From Actinotalea alkalitolerans (GTDB lineage Bacteria; Actinomycetota; Actinomycetes; Actinomycetales; Cellulomonadaceae), in NCBI RefSeq assembly GCF_023369855.1, contig NZ_JAMBPP010000004.1, positions 248,001 through 312,000 of the forward strand: 64,000 nt of DNA, in the 5' to 3' direction. The notes under the pieces were generated by a model. That model was not told the origin of the DNA. It worked only from the letters and a program-made list of their open reading frames with translations, and made no database searches. This document shows positions 40,228 to 54,380 of the stretch, one piece after another (position 1 is the stretch's first letter; each line of letters opens with the position of its first letter). The translations under genes were made by a program, and so were the position numbers.

Positions 40228-41583
40228 GTGACCACCACCGCCACCTCTCCCTCCCCGCCCACCCGTACCGACTCGCGCATCCCCCCACGCCCCGGAGACC
40301 AGGTGCAGACGCCGGACGAGCTCGCCCAGGAGTGGACGGACGACCCGCGCTGGGCCGGGGTCCGGCGTGACTACAGCGCCGAGGAGGTGATCGCGCTGCG
40401 CGGGTCGGTCCGCGAGGAGCACACGCTCGCCCGCAGGGGGGCCGAGCGCCTGTGGGAGCTCCTGCACACCGAGGAGTGGGTGCCGGCGCTGGGGGCGCTG
40501 ACCGGCAACCAGGCCGTCCAGCAGGTGCGCGCAGGGCTCAAGGCGATCTACCTCTCGGGGTGGCAGGTCGCGGCCGACGCGAACCTCTCGGGCCAGACCT
40601 ACCCCGACCAGAGCCTGTACCCGGCGAACTCCGTGCCGGCCGTGGTGCGTCGCATCAACAACGCCCTCCTGCGCGCCGACCAGGTGGAGAGCACCGACTC
40701 CGCCGGACGGCCGTCGACCGAGTGGCTGGTCCCGATCGTGGCCGATGCCGAGGCGGGATTCGGTGGTCCCCTCAACGCCTACGAGCTGATGTCGGCGATG
40801 ATCACCGCGGGGGCTGCCGGGGTCCACTGGGAGGACCAGCTCGCCGCGGAGAAGAAGTGCGGTCACCTGGGCGGCAAGGTGCTGGTCCCCACCTCGCAGC
40901 ACGTGCGGACGCTCAGCGCTGCCCGTCTGGCTGCCGACGTCGCCGGGGTGCCCACCGTGGTCGTGGCGCGCACCGATGCACTGGGCGCCGACCTGCTGAC
41001 CTCGGACGTCGACCCTCGCGACGCGCGGTTCCTCACCGGGGAGCGCACCGCCGAGGGCTACCACCGGGTCACCCCGGGCCTGGATCCCGTCCTCTCGCGG
41101 GCCGAGGCCTACGCGGAGTACGCCGACCTGCTCTGGGTCGAGACCGCCGAACCGGACCTGGGTCTGGCGCGGGAGTTCGCCGAGCGGATCCACGACCGGT
41201 TCCCCGGCAAGCTCCTGGCCTACAACTGCTCGCCGTCCTTCAACTGGCGCGCGCACCTCGACGACCCCACGATCGCCCGGTTCCAGCGGGAGCTCGCCTC
41301 CTACGGTTACGCCTTCCAGTTCATCACCCTGGCCGGCTTCCACGCCCTGAACCACTCGATGTTCACCCTCGCGCGGGGGTACGCCGAGCGGGGGATGAGC
41401 GCCTACGTCGAGCTCCAGGAAGCCGAGTTCGCCTCCGAGGTCGACGGCTACACGGCGACCCGTCACCAGCGTGAGGTCGGTACCGGGTACTTCGACCGGG
41501 TGGCCACGACCCTCAACCCCTCGAGCACCACGTTGGCACTGTCCGGCTCGACCGAGACCGCGCAGTTCGGGGCGCACCGATGA
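40228..41583 (+). CDS. aceA: isocitrate lyase
   Basis: 451 residues. This enzyme splits isocitrate to glyoxylate and succinate, first step of the glyoxylate shunt. It shows the active-site [20 protein letters not shown] stretch (Cys near residue 211), substrate-binding [20 protein letters not shown], and [15 protein letters not shown]. The length is that of the short bacterial form. GTG 40228 has an AAGGAG site; the frame is open to 40165. aceB lies 88 bp downstream, so the two probably form one transcript under the divergent RamB-like regulator. Confidence 0.96.
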   Translation: MTTTATSPSPPTRTDSRIPPRPGDQVQTPDELAQEWTDDPRWAGVRRDYSAEEVIALRGSVREEHTLARRGAERLWELLHTEEWVPALGALTGNQAVQQVRAGLKAIYLSGWQVAADANLSGQTYPDQSLYPANSVPAVVRRINNALLRADQVESTDSAGRPSTEWLVPIVADAEAGFGGPLNAYELMSAMITAGAAGVHWEDQLAAEKKCGHLGGKVLVPTSQHVRTLSAARLAADVAGVPTVVVARTDALGADLLTSDVDPRDARFLTGERTAEGYHRVTPGLDPVLSRAEAYAEYADLLWVETAEPDLGLAREFAERIHDRFPGKLLAYNCSPSFNWRAHLDDPTIARFQRELASYGYAFQFITLAGFHALNHSMFTLARGYAERGMSAYVELQEAEFASEVDGYTATRHQREVGTGYFDRVATTLNPSSTTLALSGSTETAQFGAHR

Positions 41584-41671
41584 GCCTCACCCAGGCTCGT
41601 GCTGCGACCCCCCACCGTCCACCGCCGGCCCTGCCGGCAACGTCCACCTGTCCTCTTCTCAGGAGCACACC

Positions 41672-43351
<1,680 letters not shown>

Positions 43352-43385
43352 GCAGGAGCCAGAGCTGCCGCGGCCCGGGCAGGAG

Positions 43386-43577
43386 CTAGAGCTGCTGCAC
43401 GGTCGAGAGCAGGAACAGCAACGACCCGGCGGCCAGGGCGGCGACAGCGGCGCGGAAGGTCACCTTCTCCGCGTCGCGTCGTCCGTCCTGGCCGTGGCGG
43501 TAGGCGACCGCCAGGGCGCCGGCACCGCCGATCGTCAGGAGCCCACCGAGGGCCAGCAGCAGCAGGTGCACGCGCAC
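43386..43577 (-). CDS. small two-helix membrane protein (hypothetical)
   Basis: 63 residues from GTG 43577: VHLLLLALGGLLTIGGAGAL as first helix, a basic loop (AYRHGQDGRRDAEKVTF), then AAVAALAAGSLLFLLSTVQQ as second. No family recognised. The frame is open to 43655 but that extension is polar and lies by a terminator. Convergent with aceB, 34 bp apart. Confidence 0.5.
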   Translation of the reverse strand: MRVHLLLLALGGLLTIGGAGALAVAYRHGQDGRRDAEKVTFRAAVAALAAGSLLFLLSTVQQL

Positions 43578-43664
43578 AGTCTGCCCGGCCTTCGCATCGC
43601 GGGGAAACCTCGACGCCGCGCGGGGCGTGTCCTCTGCGCTGGGCAGGCCTCTCAAGGCAGACGA

Positions 43665-43703
43665 CGAGGGACCCGCGGCACGCGTGGTGCCACGGGTCCC
43701 TCG
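43665..43703 (-). terminator. Strong hairpin after the YtxH-like gene
   Basis: Arms 43665-43681 (CGAGGGACCCGCGGCAC) and 43687-43703 pair over 17 bp with one mismatch around a 5-nt loop. It lies 43 bp past the YtxH-like stop on that strand. Confidence 0.7.
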
Positions 43704-43745
43704 TGGTCTGAGGTCCCGGCCGGTGACGGGTGGCGCCCCGACTGA

Positions 43746-44036
43746 TCAGTAGCTGGCCGAGCCCGTCCCGTCGGTGCTCGAGTCCTCGCTCTTGGGGCGC
43801 ACCGAGTCCGTGGCGGACCTGACCGCTCCGGAGACCTTCTCCTTGATCTCGGGGCCCTTCTCGCGCACCAGGTCCCCTGCGCGCTGCTCGACGTCGGCGA
43901 TGCCCTCCTGGACACGCTCGTCCTCCCAGAGCCGGGTGGCCTGCGCGCGGATCTTCTCGAACTGCTCCCGACCCGCACGGGTACCGAGCACGTAGCCCAC
44001 CGCGCCGCCGATGAGGAATGCTGCCTTCGTCCGCAT
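43746..44036 (-). CDS. YtxH-domain small protein
   Basis: 96 residues: an N-terminal glycine-rich helix (KAAFLIGGAVGYVLGTRAGR) typical of YtxH, an amphipathic helical middle (EQFEKIRAQATRLWEDERVQ) and a Ser/Asp-rich tail. YtxH-like proteins are small membrane-associated proteins linked to stress in other bacteria; the function is not defined. Single gene with its own terminator. Confidence 0.8.
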   Translation of the reverse strand: MRTKAAFLIGGAVGYVLGTRAGREQFEKIRAQATRLWEDERVQEGIADVEQRAGDLVREKGPEIKEKVSGAVRSATDSVRPKSEDSSTDGTGSASY

Positions 44037-44207
44037 GGTGACGTCCCTTCGTACGGATGATGCGCCGGATGGCGCTGGTCACCCTGCGAGCCTAGGGGCC
44101 GGACCCGGTCGCCGCGCGCCCAGCCGGTGTCCGGGATGCTCGGAGCGGACCAGCGCAGACGGTCGCGCCTGAGCGCACGCGCACGGTGCTCATGGGAGCA
44201 TGGACCC

Positions 44208-44699
44208 ATGGCGATGAGAGAGATCCGCACGGTAGGTGACCCCGTGCTGCGCACCCCGTGCGACCCGATCACCGAGATCGACTCACGGGTGCGTTCGCTG
44301 GTCGAGGACCTCCTGGAGACCGTCGACCACGAGGGCCGCGCCGGCCTGGCAGCCAACCAGATCGGGGTGGGGCTGCGCGCCTTCTCGTGGAACATCGACG
44401 ACGACCTCGGCTACGTCCTGAACCCGCGGCTGGTCGAGGTCTCCGACGAGGAGTACCAGGACGGTGACGAGGGCTGCCTGTCGGTCCCGGGCCTGTGGTA
44501 CCCGACCAAGCGTGCCTGGTACGCCCGGGTGGTCGGCGAGGACCTCGACGGGAACAGGGTCGTCGTGGAGGGCACCGAGCTGATGGCCCGGTGCCTGCAG
44601 CACGAGGTCGACCACCTCGACGGCATGCTCTACCTCGACCGCCTCGAGCGTTCGGTGCGCAAGAAGGCCATGCGGGCCATGCGGGAGCAGCTCGCCTGA
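44208..44699 (+). CDS. def: peptide deformylase
   Basis: 163 residues; removes the formyl group from nascent N-terminal methionine. The three family motifs are present: [10 protein letters not shown] (motif 1, with Asn where many have Pro), EGCLSVPG (motif 2, metal Cys) and QHEVDHLDG (motif 3, HExxH). ATG 44208 places the conserved [16 protein letters not shown] near the N-terminus; the open frame further upstream has no support. Stands alone before the DUF3145 gene. Confidence 0.95.
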   Translation: MAMREIRTVGDPVLRTPCDPITEIDSRVRSLVEDLLETVDHEGRAGLAANQIGVGLRAFSWNIDDDLGYVLNPRLVEVSDEEYQDGDEGCLSVPGLWYPTKRAWYARVVGEDLDGNRVVVEGTELMARCLQHEVDHLDGMLYLDRLERSVRKKAMRAMREQLA

Positions 44700-44858
44700 C
44701 GGCAGGCACGTCCCCGGGGACGGTGCCGGCGGGGCGGCTGGCGCGAGCAGCCCCTGATCAGGCATGCTGTCACCAGCACACCGCGCGTCCGTGCTGCCCT
44801 CCCGTCACGGGGTGAGGTCGTTGGGGAAGACGACCCTCGACCCGTCAGGAGGAACGAC

Positions 44859-45359
44859 ATGGCTGGTGCCATCGCCCGCGGTGTACTTCTCGTGCACTCC
44901 GCGCCCCGTGCCCTGTGCCCCCACATCGAGTGGGCGGCCGGCGGGGTCCTCGGCGCGCGTCTGTCCCTCGACTGGACCGAGCAGCCCGCCGCCCCCGGGA
45001 TGTTCCGTGCCGAGCACTCCTGGCAGGGGGTCCAGGGCACCGGTGCGCGGCTGACGTCAGCGTTGCGGGGCTGGGCGCACCTGCGCTACGAGGTGACCGA
45101 AGAGGCCAGCTACGGCTCGGACGGCGCACGCTGGAGCCACACCCCTGAGCTGGGCATCTTCCACGCCGCGATCGACGTGCACGGCAACACGATGGTCCCT
45201 GAGGACAGGATCCGGGCCGCTCTCGAGCACGCGGCCGACCCGGCTCGGCTCCGTCGGGACCTGGACCTCGCCCTGGGGCAGGCCTGGGACGACGAGCTCG
45301 AGCCGTTCCGGTACGCGGGTGCCGGTGCGCCCGTGCGGTGGTTGCACCGCGTGGGCTGA
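44859..45359 (+). CDS. DUF3145 family protein
   Basis: 166 residues matching actinobacterial DUF3145: RGVLLVHSAPRALCPHIEWA, LSLDWTEQPAAPGMFRAEHS, LRYEVTEEASYGSDGARWSH and GIFHAAIDVHGNTMVPEDRI. Function unknown; nearly universal in actinobacteria. The ATG has a strong AGGAGG site. It converges on the fatty-acid operon. Confidence 0.9.
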   Translation: MAGAIARGVLLVHSAPRALCPHIEWAAGGVLGARLSLDWTEQPAAPGMFRAEHSWQGVQGTGARLTSALRGWAHLRYEVTEEASYGSDGARWSHTPELGIFHAAIDVHGNTMVPEDRIRAALEHAADPARLRRDLDLALGQAWDDELEPFRYAGAGAPVRWLHRVG

Positions 45360-45456
45360 CCCGCGCTGCTGCCGCCACGAGCCCGACCTGGGTCCAGCGC
45401 GGTGGCGTGCCCTGACAGCAGGAGGGCCACATCGTGGCACGAGCGTCGGGCAGAGG

Positions 45457-46701
45457 TCAGACGCTGGTGACCACGAGCGCGACGTTGTGGCCCCCGAAGC
45501 CGAAGGAGTTGTTGATCGCGGCGACCTGCCCGCTCGGCAGCGGTCGAGGCGTGTCCCGTACCAGGTCCACGACGAGGTCCGGGTCGGGCTCGGTGACGTT
45601 GATCGTCGGAGGGGCCGAGCGGTCGACCAGCGCGAGAACCGTGAAGATCGTCTCGAGCGCACCGGCCCCGCCCAGCAGGTGACCGGTCATCGACTTCGTG
45701 GCCGAGAGCGCGACCTGGTCGGCAGCGGCACCCAGGACGTCGCGCACGCTGCGCGCCTCGATGAGGTCACCGACGACGGTCGAGGTCGCGTGGGCGTTGA
45801 CGTGGACGACGTCCGAGGGCGAGACCCCGGCACCCTGGAGCGCCTGGCGCATCGCGGAGGTCTGCCCGCGGCCCGACGGCTCGGGCGAGGTCATGTGGTA
45901 GCCGTCGGAGCTGAGCCCCACCCCGGCGAGCCGGGCGTAGACACGCGCACCACGTGCTGCGGCGTGCTCGGCGCTCTCCAGCACGACGATGCCCGCGCCC
46001 TCACCGAGCACGAAGCCGTCCCGCTGCACGTCGTAGGGCCGCGAGGCGCCCGCGGGGTCGTCGTTGCGGGTCGAGAGGGTCCGTGAGGCGGCGAACGCTG
46101 CCAGCGGCATGGGGTGGATCGCGGCCTCCGTACCGCCGGCCACCACGACGTCGGCGCGTCCGGTACGGATCATCTCGACCGCGTAGCCGATGGCTTCGGC
46201 GCCCGAGGCGCAGGCCGAGACCAAGGCGTGCGCCCCGGCCCGGGCTCCGAGCTCGAGCTCGACGTAGGCAGCAGGCGAGTTGGGCATGAGCATCGGGACG
46301 GTCATCGGGAGAACTCGCCGGGCGCCCTTCTCCCGCAGGGTGTCCCAGGCGTCCAGAGTGGTCCAGATCCCACCGATGCCCGACGAGACCACGGCACCCA
46401 GTCGCTCGGGATCGACCTCGGGGCTGCCTGCATCGGCCCACGCCTCGCGGGTGGCGATGATGGCGTACTGGGCCGAGGGGTCCATCCGCTTGATCTCGGG
46501 TCGGGGCAGCACCTCGGCCGGCGCGACCTTGAGCTGCGCGGCGAACGAGACCGGGATCTCGTAGGTCGTGGCCCAGTCGTTGTCCAGGGTGCGCGCACCC
46601 GACTCCCCGGCCAGGGCGGCCCGCCAGGTGCTCGCGACGTCTCCGCCGAGGGGGGTCGTGGCGCCGAGTCCGGTGATCACGACGTCAGGTGCGGTGCTCA
46701 T
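45457..46701 (-). CDS. fabF: beta-ketoacyl-ACP synthase II
   Basis: 414 residues of condensing enzyme: catalytic Cys in ALVSACASGAEAIG (about residue 160), His in VNAHATSTVVGD and in MTGHLLGGAGALE, and the GFGGHN C-terminal loop. It elongates acyl-ACP with malonyl-ACP in type II fatty-acid synthesis. Last gene of the fasR-fabD-fabH-acpP-fabF operon, with about 100 bp to acpP. Confidence 0.95.
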   Translation of the reverse strand: MSTAPDVVITGLGATTPLGGDVASTWRAALAGESGARTLDNDWATTYEIPVSFAAQLKVAPAEVLPRPEIKRMDPSAQYAIIATREAWADAGSPEVDPERLGAVVSSGIGGIWTTLDAWDTLREKGARRVLPMTVPMLMPNSPAAYVELELGARAGAHALVSACASGAEAIGYAVEMIRTGRADVVVAGGTEAAIHPMPLAAFAASRTLSTRNDDPAGASRPYDVQRDGFVLGEGAGIVVLESAEHAAARGARVYARLAGVGLSSDGYHMTSPEPSGRGQTSAMRQALQGAGVSPSDVVHVNAHATSTVVGDLIEARSVRDVLGAAADQVALSATKSMTGHLLGGAGALETIFTVLALVDRSAPPTINVTEPDPDLVVDLVRDTPRPLPSGQVAAINNSFGFGGHNVALVVTSV

Positions 46702-46803
46702 GGGGGCTCCTAGCGGGCGAGGGTGGGGCCACCCGCAGGGGCGCGTGTCGCTGTGCGCGACCGCACCCCTGGCGGGTTGACCTCGGTCAGTGAACTGCTG
46801 GCG

Positions 46804-47052
46804 TCAGGCCTGCGCGCCGTTGATGAAGGCGACGGCGTCCCCGACGGTCGCCAGGTTCTTGACCTCGTCGTCGGGGATCCGCACGGAGAACTTCTCCTCC
46901 GCGAGGGTGACGATCGTCATCATCGACAGCGAGTCGATGTCGAGGTCGTCGGTGAAGGACTTCTCGGGCAGGACGGAGTCCGTGGGAAGACCGGTCTCCT
47001 CGCTGACGATCTCGGCCAGTCCGGCCAGGATCTCCTGCTCGCTGTGCGCCAT
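46804..47052 (-). CDS. acpP: acyl carrier protein
   Basis: 82 residues, acidic and helical, with the phosphopantetheine-accepting Ser in DIDSLSMMTIV. EILAGLAEIVSEETGLP and IPDDEVKNLATVGDAVAFIN complete the ACP fold. It carries growing acyl chains between FabD, FabH and FabF encoded around it. ATG follows AAGGAG. Confidence 0.96.
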   Translation of the reverse strand: MAHSEQEILAGLAEIVSEETGLPTDSVLPEKSFTDDLDIDSLSMMTIVTLAEEKFSVRIPDDEVKNLATVGDAVAFINGAQA

Positions 47053-47146
47053 CGTTGTCTCCTTGTGTGAGTGGATGTCAGTGCCCGAACGGGCGTTGAC
47101 GATTGTCCCCGGGTCCCGGCGGTGGGGCCGCTGGGCGCGCCGTGGG

Positions 47147-48151
47147 TCAGGGCAGCACGACCACCTGGGCCGCGTAGACCAGTCCCGCCCCGAAGCCGAT
47201 CTGCAGGGCGAGTGCCCCGGGGGCCACCTGTCCCTCCCGGAGCAGCCGCTCGGTGGCCAACGGGATCGAGGCCGCCGAGGTGTTGCCGGTGTCCGCGATG
47301 TCCCGCGCCACCACGACCGACTCGGGCAGCTTGAGCTGCTTGATCATCTGGTCGATGATCCGCATGTTCGCCTGGTGCGGGATGAACGCGTCGATGTCCT
47401 GGGCGGTGACCCCGGCCGCAGCCAGTGCCTTCTCGGCCACGGGAGCCATCTGCCAGACCGCCCACTTGAACACGCTCGCGCCCTCCTGGCGCAGCGTCGG
47501 CCACCCGGCGTCGTGCTGGACGGCGTCCTGCCAGGAGTGCGTCTGCTTGATCAGCGGAGCCTGCGCGCCGTCCGAGCCCCAGACGGTCGGGCCGATGCCC
47601 GGGGTGTCCGAGGCACCGACCACCGCGGCCCCCGCGCCGTCGCCGAGCAGGAAGGAGATCGAGCGGTCGGCCGGGTCGATGAAGTCGCTCATCTTCTCGG
47701 CACCGATGACCAGGACGTTCCGGGCGTTGCCCGATCGGACCAGCGCGTCGGCCTGCGCGATCCCGTAGCAGTAGCCCGCGCACGCCGCCGAGATGTCGAA
47801 GGCCGCTGCCGGGGTCGCACCGATCCGGTCGGCCACGACGGCCGCGCCGGCGGGGGTCTGGTGGAAGTAGGTCACCGTGGACAGGATCACCGCGTCGATG
47901 TCCGCCCCGGTCAGCCCGGCGTCGTCCAGCGCGGCACGCGCGGCGCCCTCGGCCAGGTCGAGCACGTCGGTCGAGCCCCCGGCGCGGCGACGGGTCACGA
48001 TGCCCGTCCGCTGCCGGATCCACTCGTCAGAGGAGTTGATCGGCCCGGCGACGTCGTCGTTGGTCACGACGTTCTCGCCACGCACGCCGCCGATACCCAG
48101 GATGCGGGAGTACGGCTGGACGGCGGCCTGGGTCAGCCTGGGTGTGGTCAC
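47147..48151 (-). CDS. fabH: beta-ketoacyl-ACP synthase III
   Basis: 334 residues; starts fatty-acid synthesis by condensing acyl-CoA with malonyl-ACP. Catalytic Cys lies in FDISAACAGYCYGIAQADAL, His in IPHQANMRIIDQM, Asn in ADTGNTSAASIP. GTG start overlaps the fabD stop (GTGA), showing translational coupling. It is the initiating synthase of the operon; substrate preference (acetyl versus branched CoA) is not readable here. Confidence 0.95.
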   Translation of the reverse strand: MTTPRLTQAAVQPYSRILGIGGVRGENVVTNDDVAGPINSSDEWIRQRTGIVTRRRAGGSTDVLDLAEGAARAALDDAGLTGADIDAVILSTVTYFHQTPAGAAVVADRIGATPAAAFDISAACAGYCYGIAQADALVRSGNARNVLVIGAEKMSDFIDPADRSISFLLGDGAGAAVVGASDTPGIGPTVWGSDGAQAPLIKQTHSWQDAVQHDAGWPTLRQEGASVFKWAVWQMAPVAEKALAAAGVTAQDIDAFIPHQANMRIIDQMIKQLKLPESVVVARDIADTGNTSAASIPLATERLLREGQVAPGALALQIGFGAGLVYAAQVVVLP

Positions 48152-49143
48152 GCCGGGTCCTCCTGCTCAGGGGTGCCGGACGCCGTGGTGTGGCGGGCGA
48201 CGAGGTCACGTGCGGCGTCCAGGTCGGCCGGCGTCTTCACCGCGACCGTCTCGACACCCGGGAGGGTACGGCGCGCAAGGCCCGTCAGGACACCCGCGGG
48301 CGCCAGCTCGACGAGCCCGGTCACGCCGAGGTCCAGCAGCGTGCGGCAGCACTCGTCCCAGCGGACGGGTGCCACGATCTGTGCCGCGATCCGTCGCAGC
48401 ACATCTCGTCCCGCACCCAGGCCCGACCCCTGGCCCGGGGCGGCGAGGTCGGTGTACGCCGCGCCGTCCGCGTTGGAGAGCAGGGTCACGGTGGGGTCCG
48501 CGGGCCGGTGCGCGTCCAGGACAGCGCCGAACTCCTCGCGGGCACTGGCCATGTACGGGGTGTGGAAGGCGCCGGCGACCTGCAACGGGATGACCCGCGC
48601 CCGTGCGGGCGGGTTTGCTGCCAGGTGTGCGAGACCCTCGAGCGAGCCAGCTGCGACCACCTGGCCACCACCGTTGACGTTGGCCGGGTGCAGGCCGGCC
48701 GCAGCGATGGCGCTGAGCACCTCGTCCGGCTCGCCACCGACGACCGCACTCATCCCGGTGCTCTCCTGGGCGGCGGCGTGGGCCATCGAGCTGGCCCTCG
48801 CCGTGACGAGGCGCACGGCATCGGTGTCCGTCAGGACCCCTGCCACCGCCGCGGCGGTGAGCTCTCCGACGGAGTGACCCGCGGTGACGTCCACGAGCTC
48901 CGCCGCATCACGACCGTCGAGCAGTGCGCGCAGGGCGATCAGGGAGGCCGACACGATGAGGGGCTGCGCCACGGCCGTGTCCCGGATGGTCTCGGCGTCC
49001 GACGTCGTGCCGTGGGCCAGCAGGTCCGACGACGACACCCAGGAGAAGGCCTGCACCTGCTCCTCGACTCCCGGCAGCTCGAGCCACGGGGTGAGCAGAC
49101 CGGGGGACTGGGAGCCCTGACCAGGGCAGAGGACGGCGAGCAC
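48148..49143 (-). CDS. fabD: malonyl-CoA:ACP transacylase
   Basis: 331 residues: LAVLCPGQGSQSPGLLTPWL oxyanion-hole loop, nucleophilic Ser in AGHSVGELTAAAVAG, Arg in VTARASSMAHAAAQ, and His in GAFHTPYMASAREEF. It loads malonyl onto ACP. GTG start at 49143; the FasR-type gene ends 78 bp upstream on the same strand, the arrangement known from Streptomyces and Mycobacterium. Confidence 0.95.
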   Translation of the reverse strand: MLAVLCPGQGSQSPGLLTPWLELPGVEEQVQAFSWVSSSDLLAHGTTSDAETIRDTAVAQPLIVSASLIALRALLDGRDAAELVDVTAGHSVGELTAAAVAGVLTDTDAVRLVTARASSMAHAAAQESTGMSAVVGGEPDEVLSAIAAAGLHPANVNGGGQVVAAGSLEGLAHLAANPPARARVIPLQVAGAFHTPYMASAREEFGAVLDAHRPADPTVTLLSNADGAAYTDLAAPGQGSGLGAGRDVLRRIAAQIVAPVRWDECCRTLLDLGVTGLVELAPAGVLTGLARRTLPGVETVAVKTPADLDAARDLVARHTTASGTPEQEDPA

Positions 49144-49221
49144 CAGACCACTGTGCCGGGCGGTCGGCGCCGCGCGAGCATCCGACAGGTACCAACCTTG
49201 CCGGGAGGTGTTGTCCAGAAC

Positions 49222-50385
49222 CTACAAGCGGCCCAGCCGTCCCAGGGCGAGCGCCGTCTGCAGCACGTAGGCCTCGCGGGCGTCCAGGGGATCCCACCCG
49301 GTGACCTCGGCGACCTTGCGCAGGCGGTAGCGGACGGTGTTGGGATGCACGTACAGCACCCGGGCGGCCGCCTCGAGCGACCTGCCGTGCTCGACGTGCG
49401 CGGCGAGGGTGTCGAGCAACGAGCCACCGGCCTCGACCAGTGGACGGTAGGCCTGCCCGATCAGGGTGCGCCGGGCCGAGGTGTCGCCGACGAGCACCCG
49501 TTCGGGGAGCAGGTCGTCGGCCAGGACCGGACGAGGGGCGGCAGGCCACGCCGGAGCAGCCAGCAGCCCGGACAGCGCCGCGGCCGCCGACCTCCCGGCC
49601 TCGTCGAGGGTCGGGACGGACGGCCCGATCACCACCGGCCCTGGTCCGAACCGGCCCAGCAGGGTGTGCGCCGCGGCCCGCAGGTCCCCCTCGCCGCCCA
49701 GCACCACGACGAGGCGGTCGCCCTGGATGCCGACCAGGGCGTCCCCGGCGGCCCGGCGGGTGGCGCGGCGCAGCTCGGCGGTGCGGACCTCGTCGAAGGG
49801 GTCGGTGGTGGTGCCGACCATCACCAGGGCGTTGCCGTGCCCGCTCCAGCCCAGGGCCGCGACCCGGGACCGCAGGGCGTCGTCGGCGTCGTCGCGGACC
49901 AGCGCGTCCACCACGAGTGCCTCGAGCCGGGCGTCCCAGGCGCCGCGGACCTCCGCTGCACGCGCGTAGACCTCGGCTGCCGAGAAGGCGACCTCGCGGG
50001 AGTACCGCAGCACTGCCTCGCGCAGGTCGCGCTCGGCACCCGGTGCGGCCAGCCTGTCGCAGTGGTCCTCGACCACCTCGACGATCAGGCGGACCAGCTG
50101 GAGGGTGTGCTGCAGAGAGATCGACCGGGTGAGCTCGGGCGGGGCGGCGGCGAAGATCTCGCTCGCACCTCGTGGCGGCGTCGCGGGGTCGGAGAACCAG
50201 GTGATGAAGGACGAGATCCCGGCCTGCACCACGAGCCCCACCCAGGACCGGTCCTCGGCGGGCAGCGCGCGGTACCACGGGAGGTTGTCGTCGAGCTTGC
50301 GCAGGGCGGCCGCCGCGAGCAGGCCGCTGCCGTCGTGCAGCCGACGCAGGGTGTGTGCCTGTTCCCTCGGCGCAGAGAGAGCCAT
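49222..50385 (-). CDS. fasR: FasR-like PucR-family regulator of fatty-acid synthesis
   Basis: 387 residues. The N-terminal part is helical (WVGLVVQAGISSFITWFSDP) and the central part GGDEF-like. The C-terminal PucR helix-turn-helix (LLDTLAAHVEHGRSLEAAAR, VLYVHPNTVRYRLRKVAEVT) defines the family. In Streptomyces and Mycobacterium, FasR upstream of fabD activates the fabD-fabH-acpP-fabF operon in response to acyl-CoA. ATG 50385 is chosen; ATG 50397 is four codons earlier and the frame is open to 50499. Confidence 0.92.
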   Translation of the reverse strand: MALSAPREQAHTLRRLHDGSGLLAAAALRKLDDNLPWYRALPAEDRSWVGLVVQAGISSFITWFSDPATPPRGASEIFAAAPPELTRSISLQHTLQLVRLIVEVVEDHCDRLAAPGAERDLREAVLRYSREVAFSAAEVYARAAEVRGAWDARLEALVVDALVRDDADDALRSRVAALGWSGHGNALVMVGTTTDPFDEVRTAELRRATRRAAGDALVGIQGDRLVVVLGGEGDLRAAAHTLLGRFGPGPVVIGPSVPTLDEAGRSAAAALSGLLAAPAWPAAPRPVLADDLLPERVLVGDTSARRTLIGQAYRPLVEAGGSLLDTLAAHVEHGRSLEAAARVLYVHPNTVRYRLRKVAEVTGWDPLDAREAYVLQTALALGRLGRL

Positions 50386-50518
50386 GGCTCGGAGCATAGG
50401 GGGTCGGTGCCGCTCGGGTGGGGACGTCCGTTGTAGAGAGCCCACAAAGCGTGGGGGCGCCGCGGCCGACTGAGCGGTCTGACAAGTGGTCCGGGTCATG
50501 TACGGCTATGGTCGGGGT

Positions 50519-51202
50519 ATGGCTTTGCTCCCCAGGCTCCGACGACTCATCCGGCGGCCCGTGTCCGCATCGACGGTCGGCCGCAGACGTCCGACAGCGG
50601 TCCGCAACCGGGACACGATCCATGAGGACTCGGTGCGCGCGATGCTGTCCGACGACCCCAACGACGTGCGCGCGTTCCGGGCCCTGGCGGAGATCGTCCG
50701 GCGGCGTGCCGCCGAGGTCGGGCACGACGGCGACCCGTTGACCGCCCCGCAGGACGAGGTGGAGAAGCAGAGGGCCGCGGACCTCGCCGTGTGGGCACTG
50801 GCCGAGGAGCTCGCGGGGAACCCGCGGGCCTGGCACCCCTTGATCGAGCTCGCCCGGCTGTCGCTGCACGAGGACCACGAGGGTGCGATCCGGCGCCTCA
50901 ACACCGCGGTCGAGCGCGAGCCCACGGGGGTGGCGCTGATCGAGAGCCTCGTCGTGCTGCGCGAGGGTGGTGAGCCCGTCGAGGCGCTCAACCTCGGGGT
51001 GGGCCACTGGCGGGTGCGCGACCACCGGCCAGAGGTCGCACGCCACCTGGTGCTCGCGGCGATCGAGGCCGGTCGGCCGATGGACGCGCGGCACCACCTG
51101 CAGGCGCTCGACCTGCACCCTGACACCAAGGCCGTCGCTCCGCTCAAGGCCGAGCTCGCCCAGCTGGTCGCCCAGGCCGACACGGCGGCCTCGGGGTCCT
51201 GA
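50519..51202 (+). CDS. TPR-like conserved actinobacterial protein (hypothetical)
   Basis: 227 residues: a basic N-terminus (LLPRLRRLIRRPVSASTVGR), then helical repeats (VRAFRALAEIVRRRAAEV, PRAWHPLIELARLSLHEDHE, GAIRRLNTAVEREPTGVALI, HLVLAAIEAGRPMDARHHLQ) resembling tetratricopeptides. The ATG follows TATGGT by 6 nt, possibly leaderless. Divergent from fasR and followed by a strong terminator. Function unknown. Confidence 0.75.
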   Translation: MALLPRLRRLIRRPVSASTVGRRRPTAVRNRDTIHEDSVRAMLSDDPNDVRAFRALAEIVRRRAAEVGHDGDPLTAPQDEVEKQRAADLAVWALAEELAGNPRAWHPLIELARLSLHEDHEGAIRRLNTAVEREPTGVALIESLVVLREGGEPVEALNLGVGHWRVRDHRPEVARHLVLAAIEAGRPMDARHHLQALDLHPDTKAVAPLKAELAQLVAQADTAASGS

Positions 51203-51237
51203 CCCTGGGCGTCGCGCTCCGACGCCGAGCCCGACAC

Positions 51238-51277
51238 CGAGAGGCCCCGCCGACCATCAGGTCGGCGGGGCCTCTCG
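51238..51277. terminator. Perfect 18-bp bidirectional terminator
   Basis: CGAGAGGCCCCGCCGACC (51238-51255) and its exact complement (51260-51277) enclose ATCA. It lies between two convergent genes and can serve both. Confidence 0.9.
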
Positions 51278-51292
51278 TGCGTGACGGTCAGG

Positions 51293-54034
<2,742 letters not shown>

Positions 54035-54380
54035 CAGCAACCTCACCTCTCGTACGCACCGCCTGCAACCCGGTCAGGTCGTGGCTGATGCTGTCTCGGC
54101 CCGGTCCGGGCGCGCGCGGTCGCGCGTGCTCTCGCCGGTCGTGAGGACCATTGTCGGCCGTCCGGGGGAAGAAAGTCACACCAGGCCACAGTGCGGATGC
54201 CCACGACGGGGCTCCGGTCGGCGACACTGTGCGGAGACCGTCCTACGGACGGGCCTGCGGTGTGGCGCTTGCCACAGGCAGGGTGAATGCTGTGGGCTTA
54301 CCTCGCACCGCCCGACGGGCGCGGCCAGGATCGGCCGAGAGCATGACGACGAGCAGCAGACGAGAGGAACGGCACACACA
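54035..54380. other. Divergent promoter region between aceE and the DUF3052 gene
   Basis: About 345 bp without a gene. It contains a hairpin CCGTCC/GGACGG (54238-54252) and an inverted pair CACAGTG (54186) / CACTGTG (54225), possible regulator sites. No strong promoter boxes can be named. Confidence 0.4.

Noticed and set aside
38528-40288. A longer RamB-like protein starting at 40288
   Set aside because: The extra N-terminal part would cover the aceA promoter region and the aceA start; ATG 40075 is more plausible.
48142-50436. 764-codon plus-strand frame over fabD and fasR
   Set aside because: Antisense to two recognised genes; no domain and no ribosome site.
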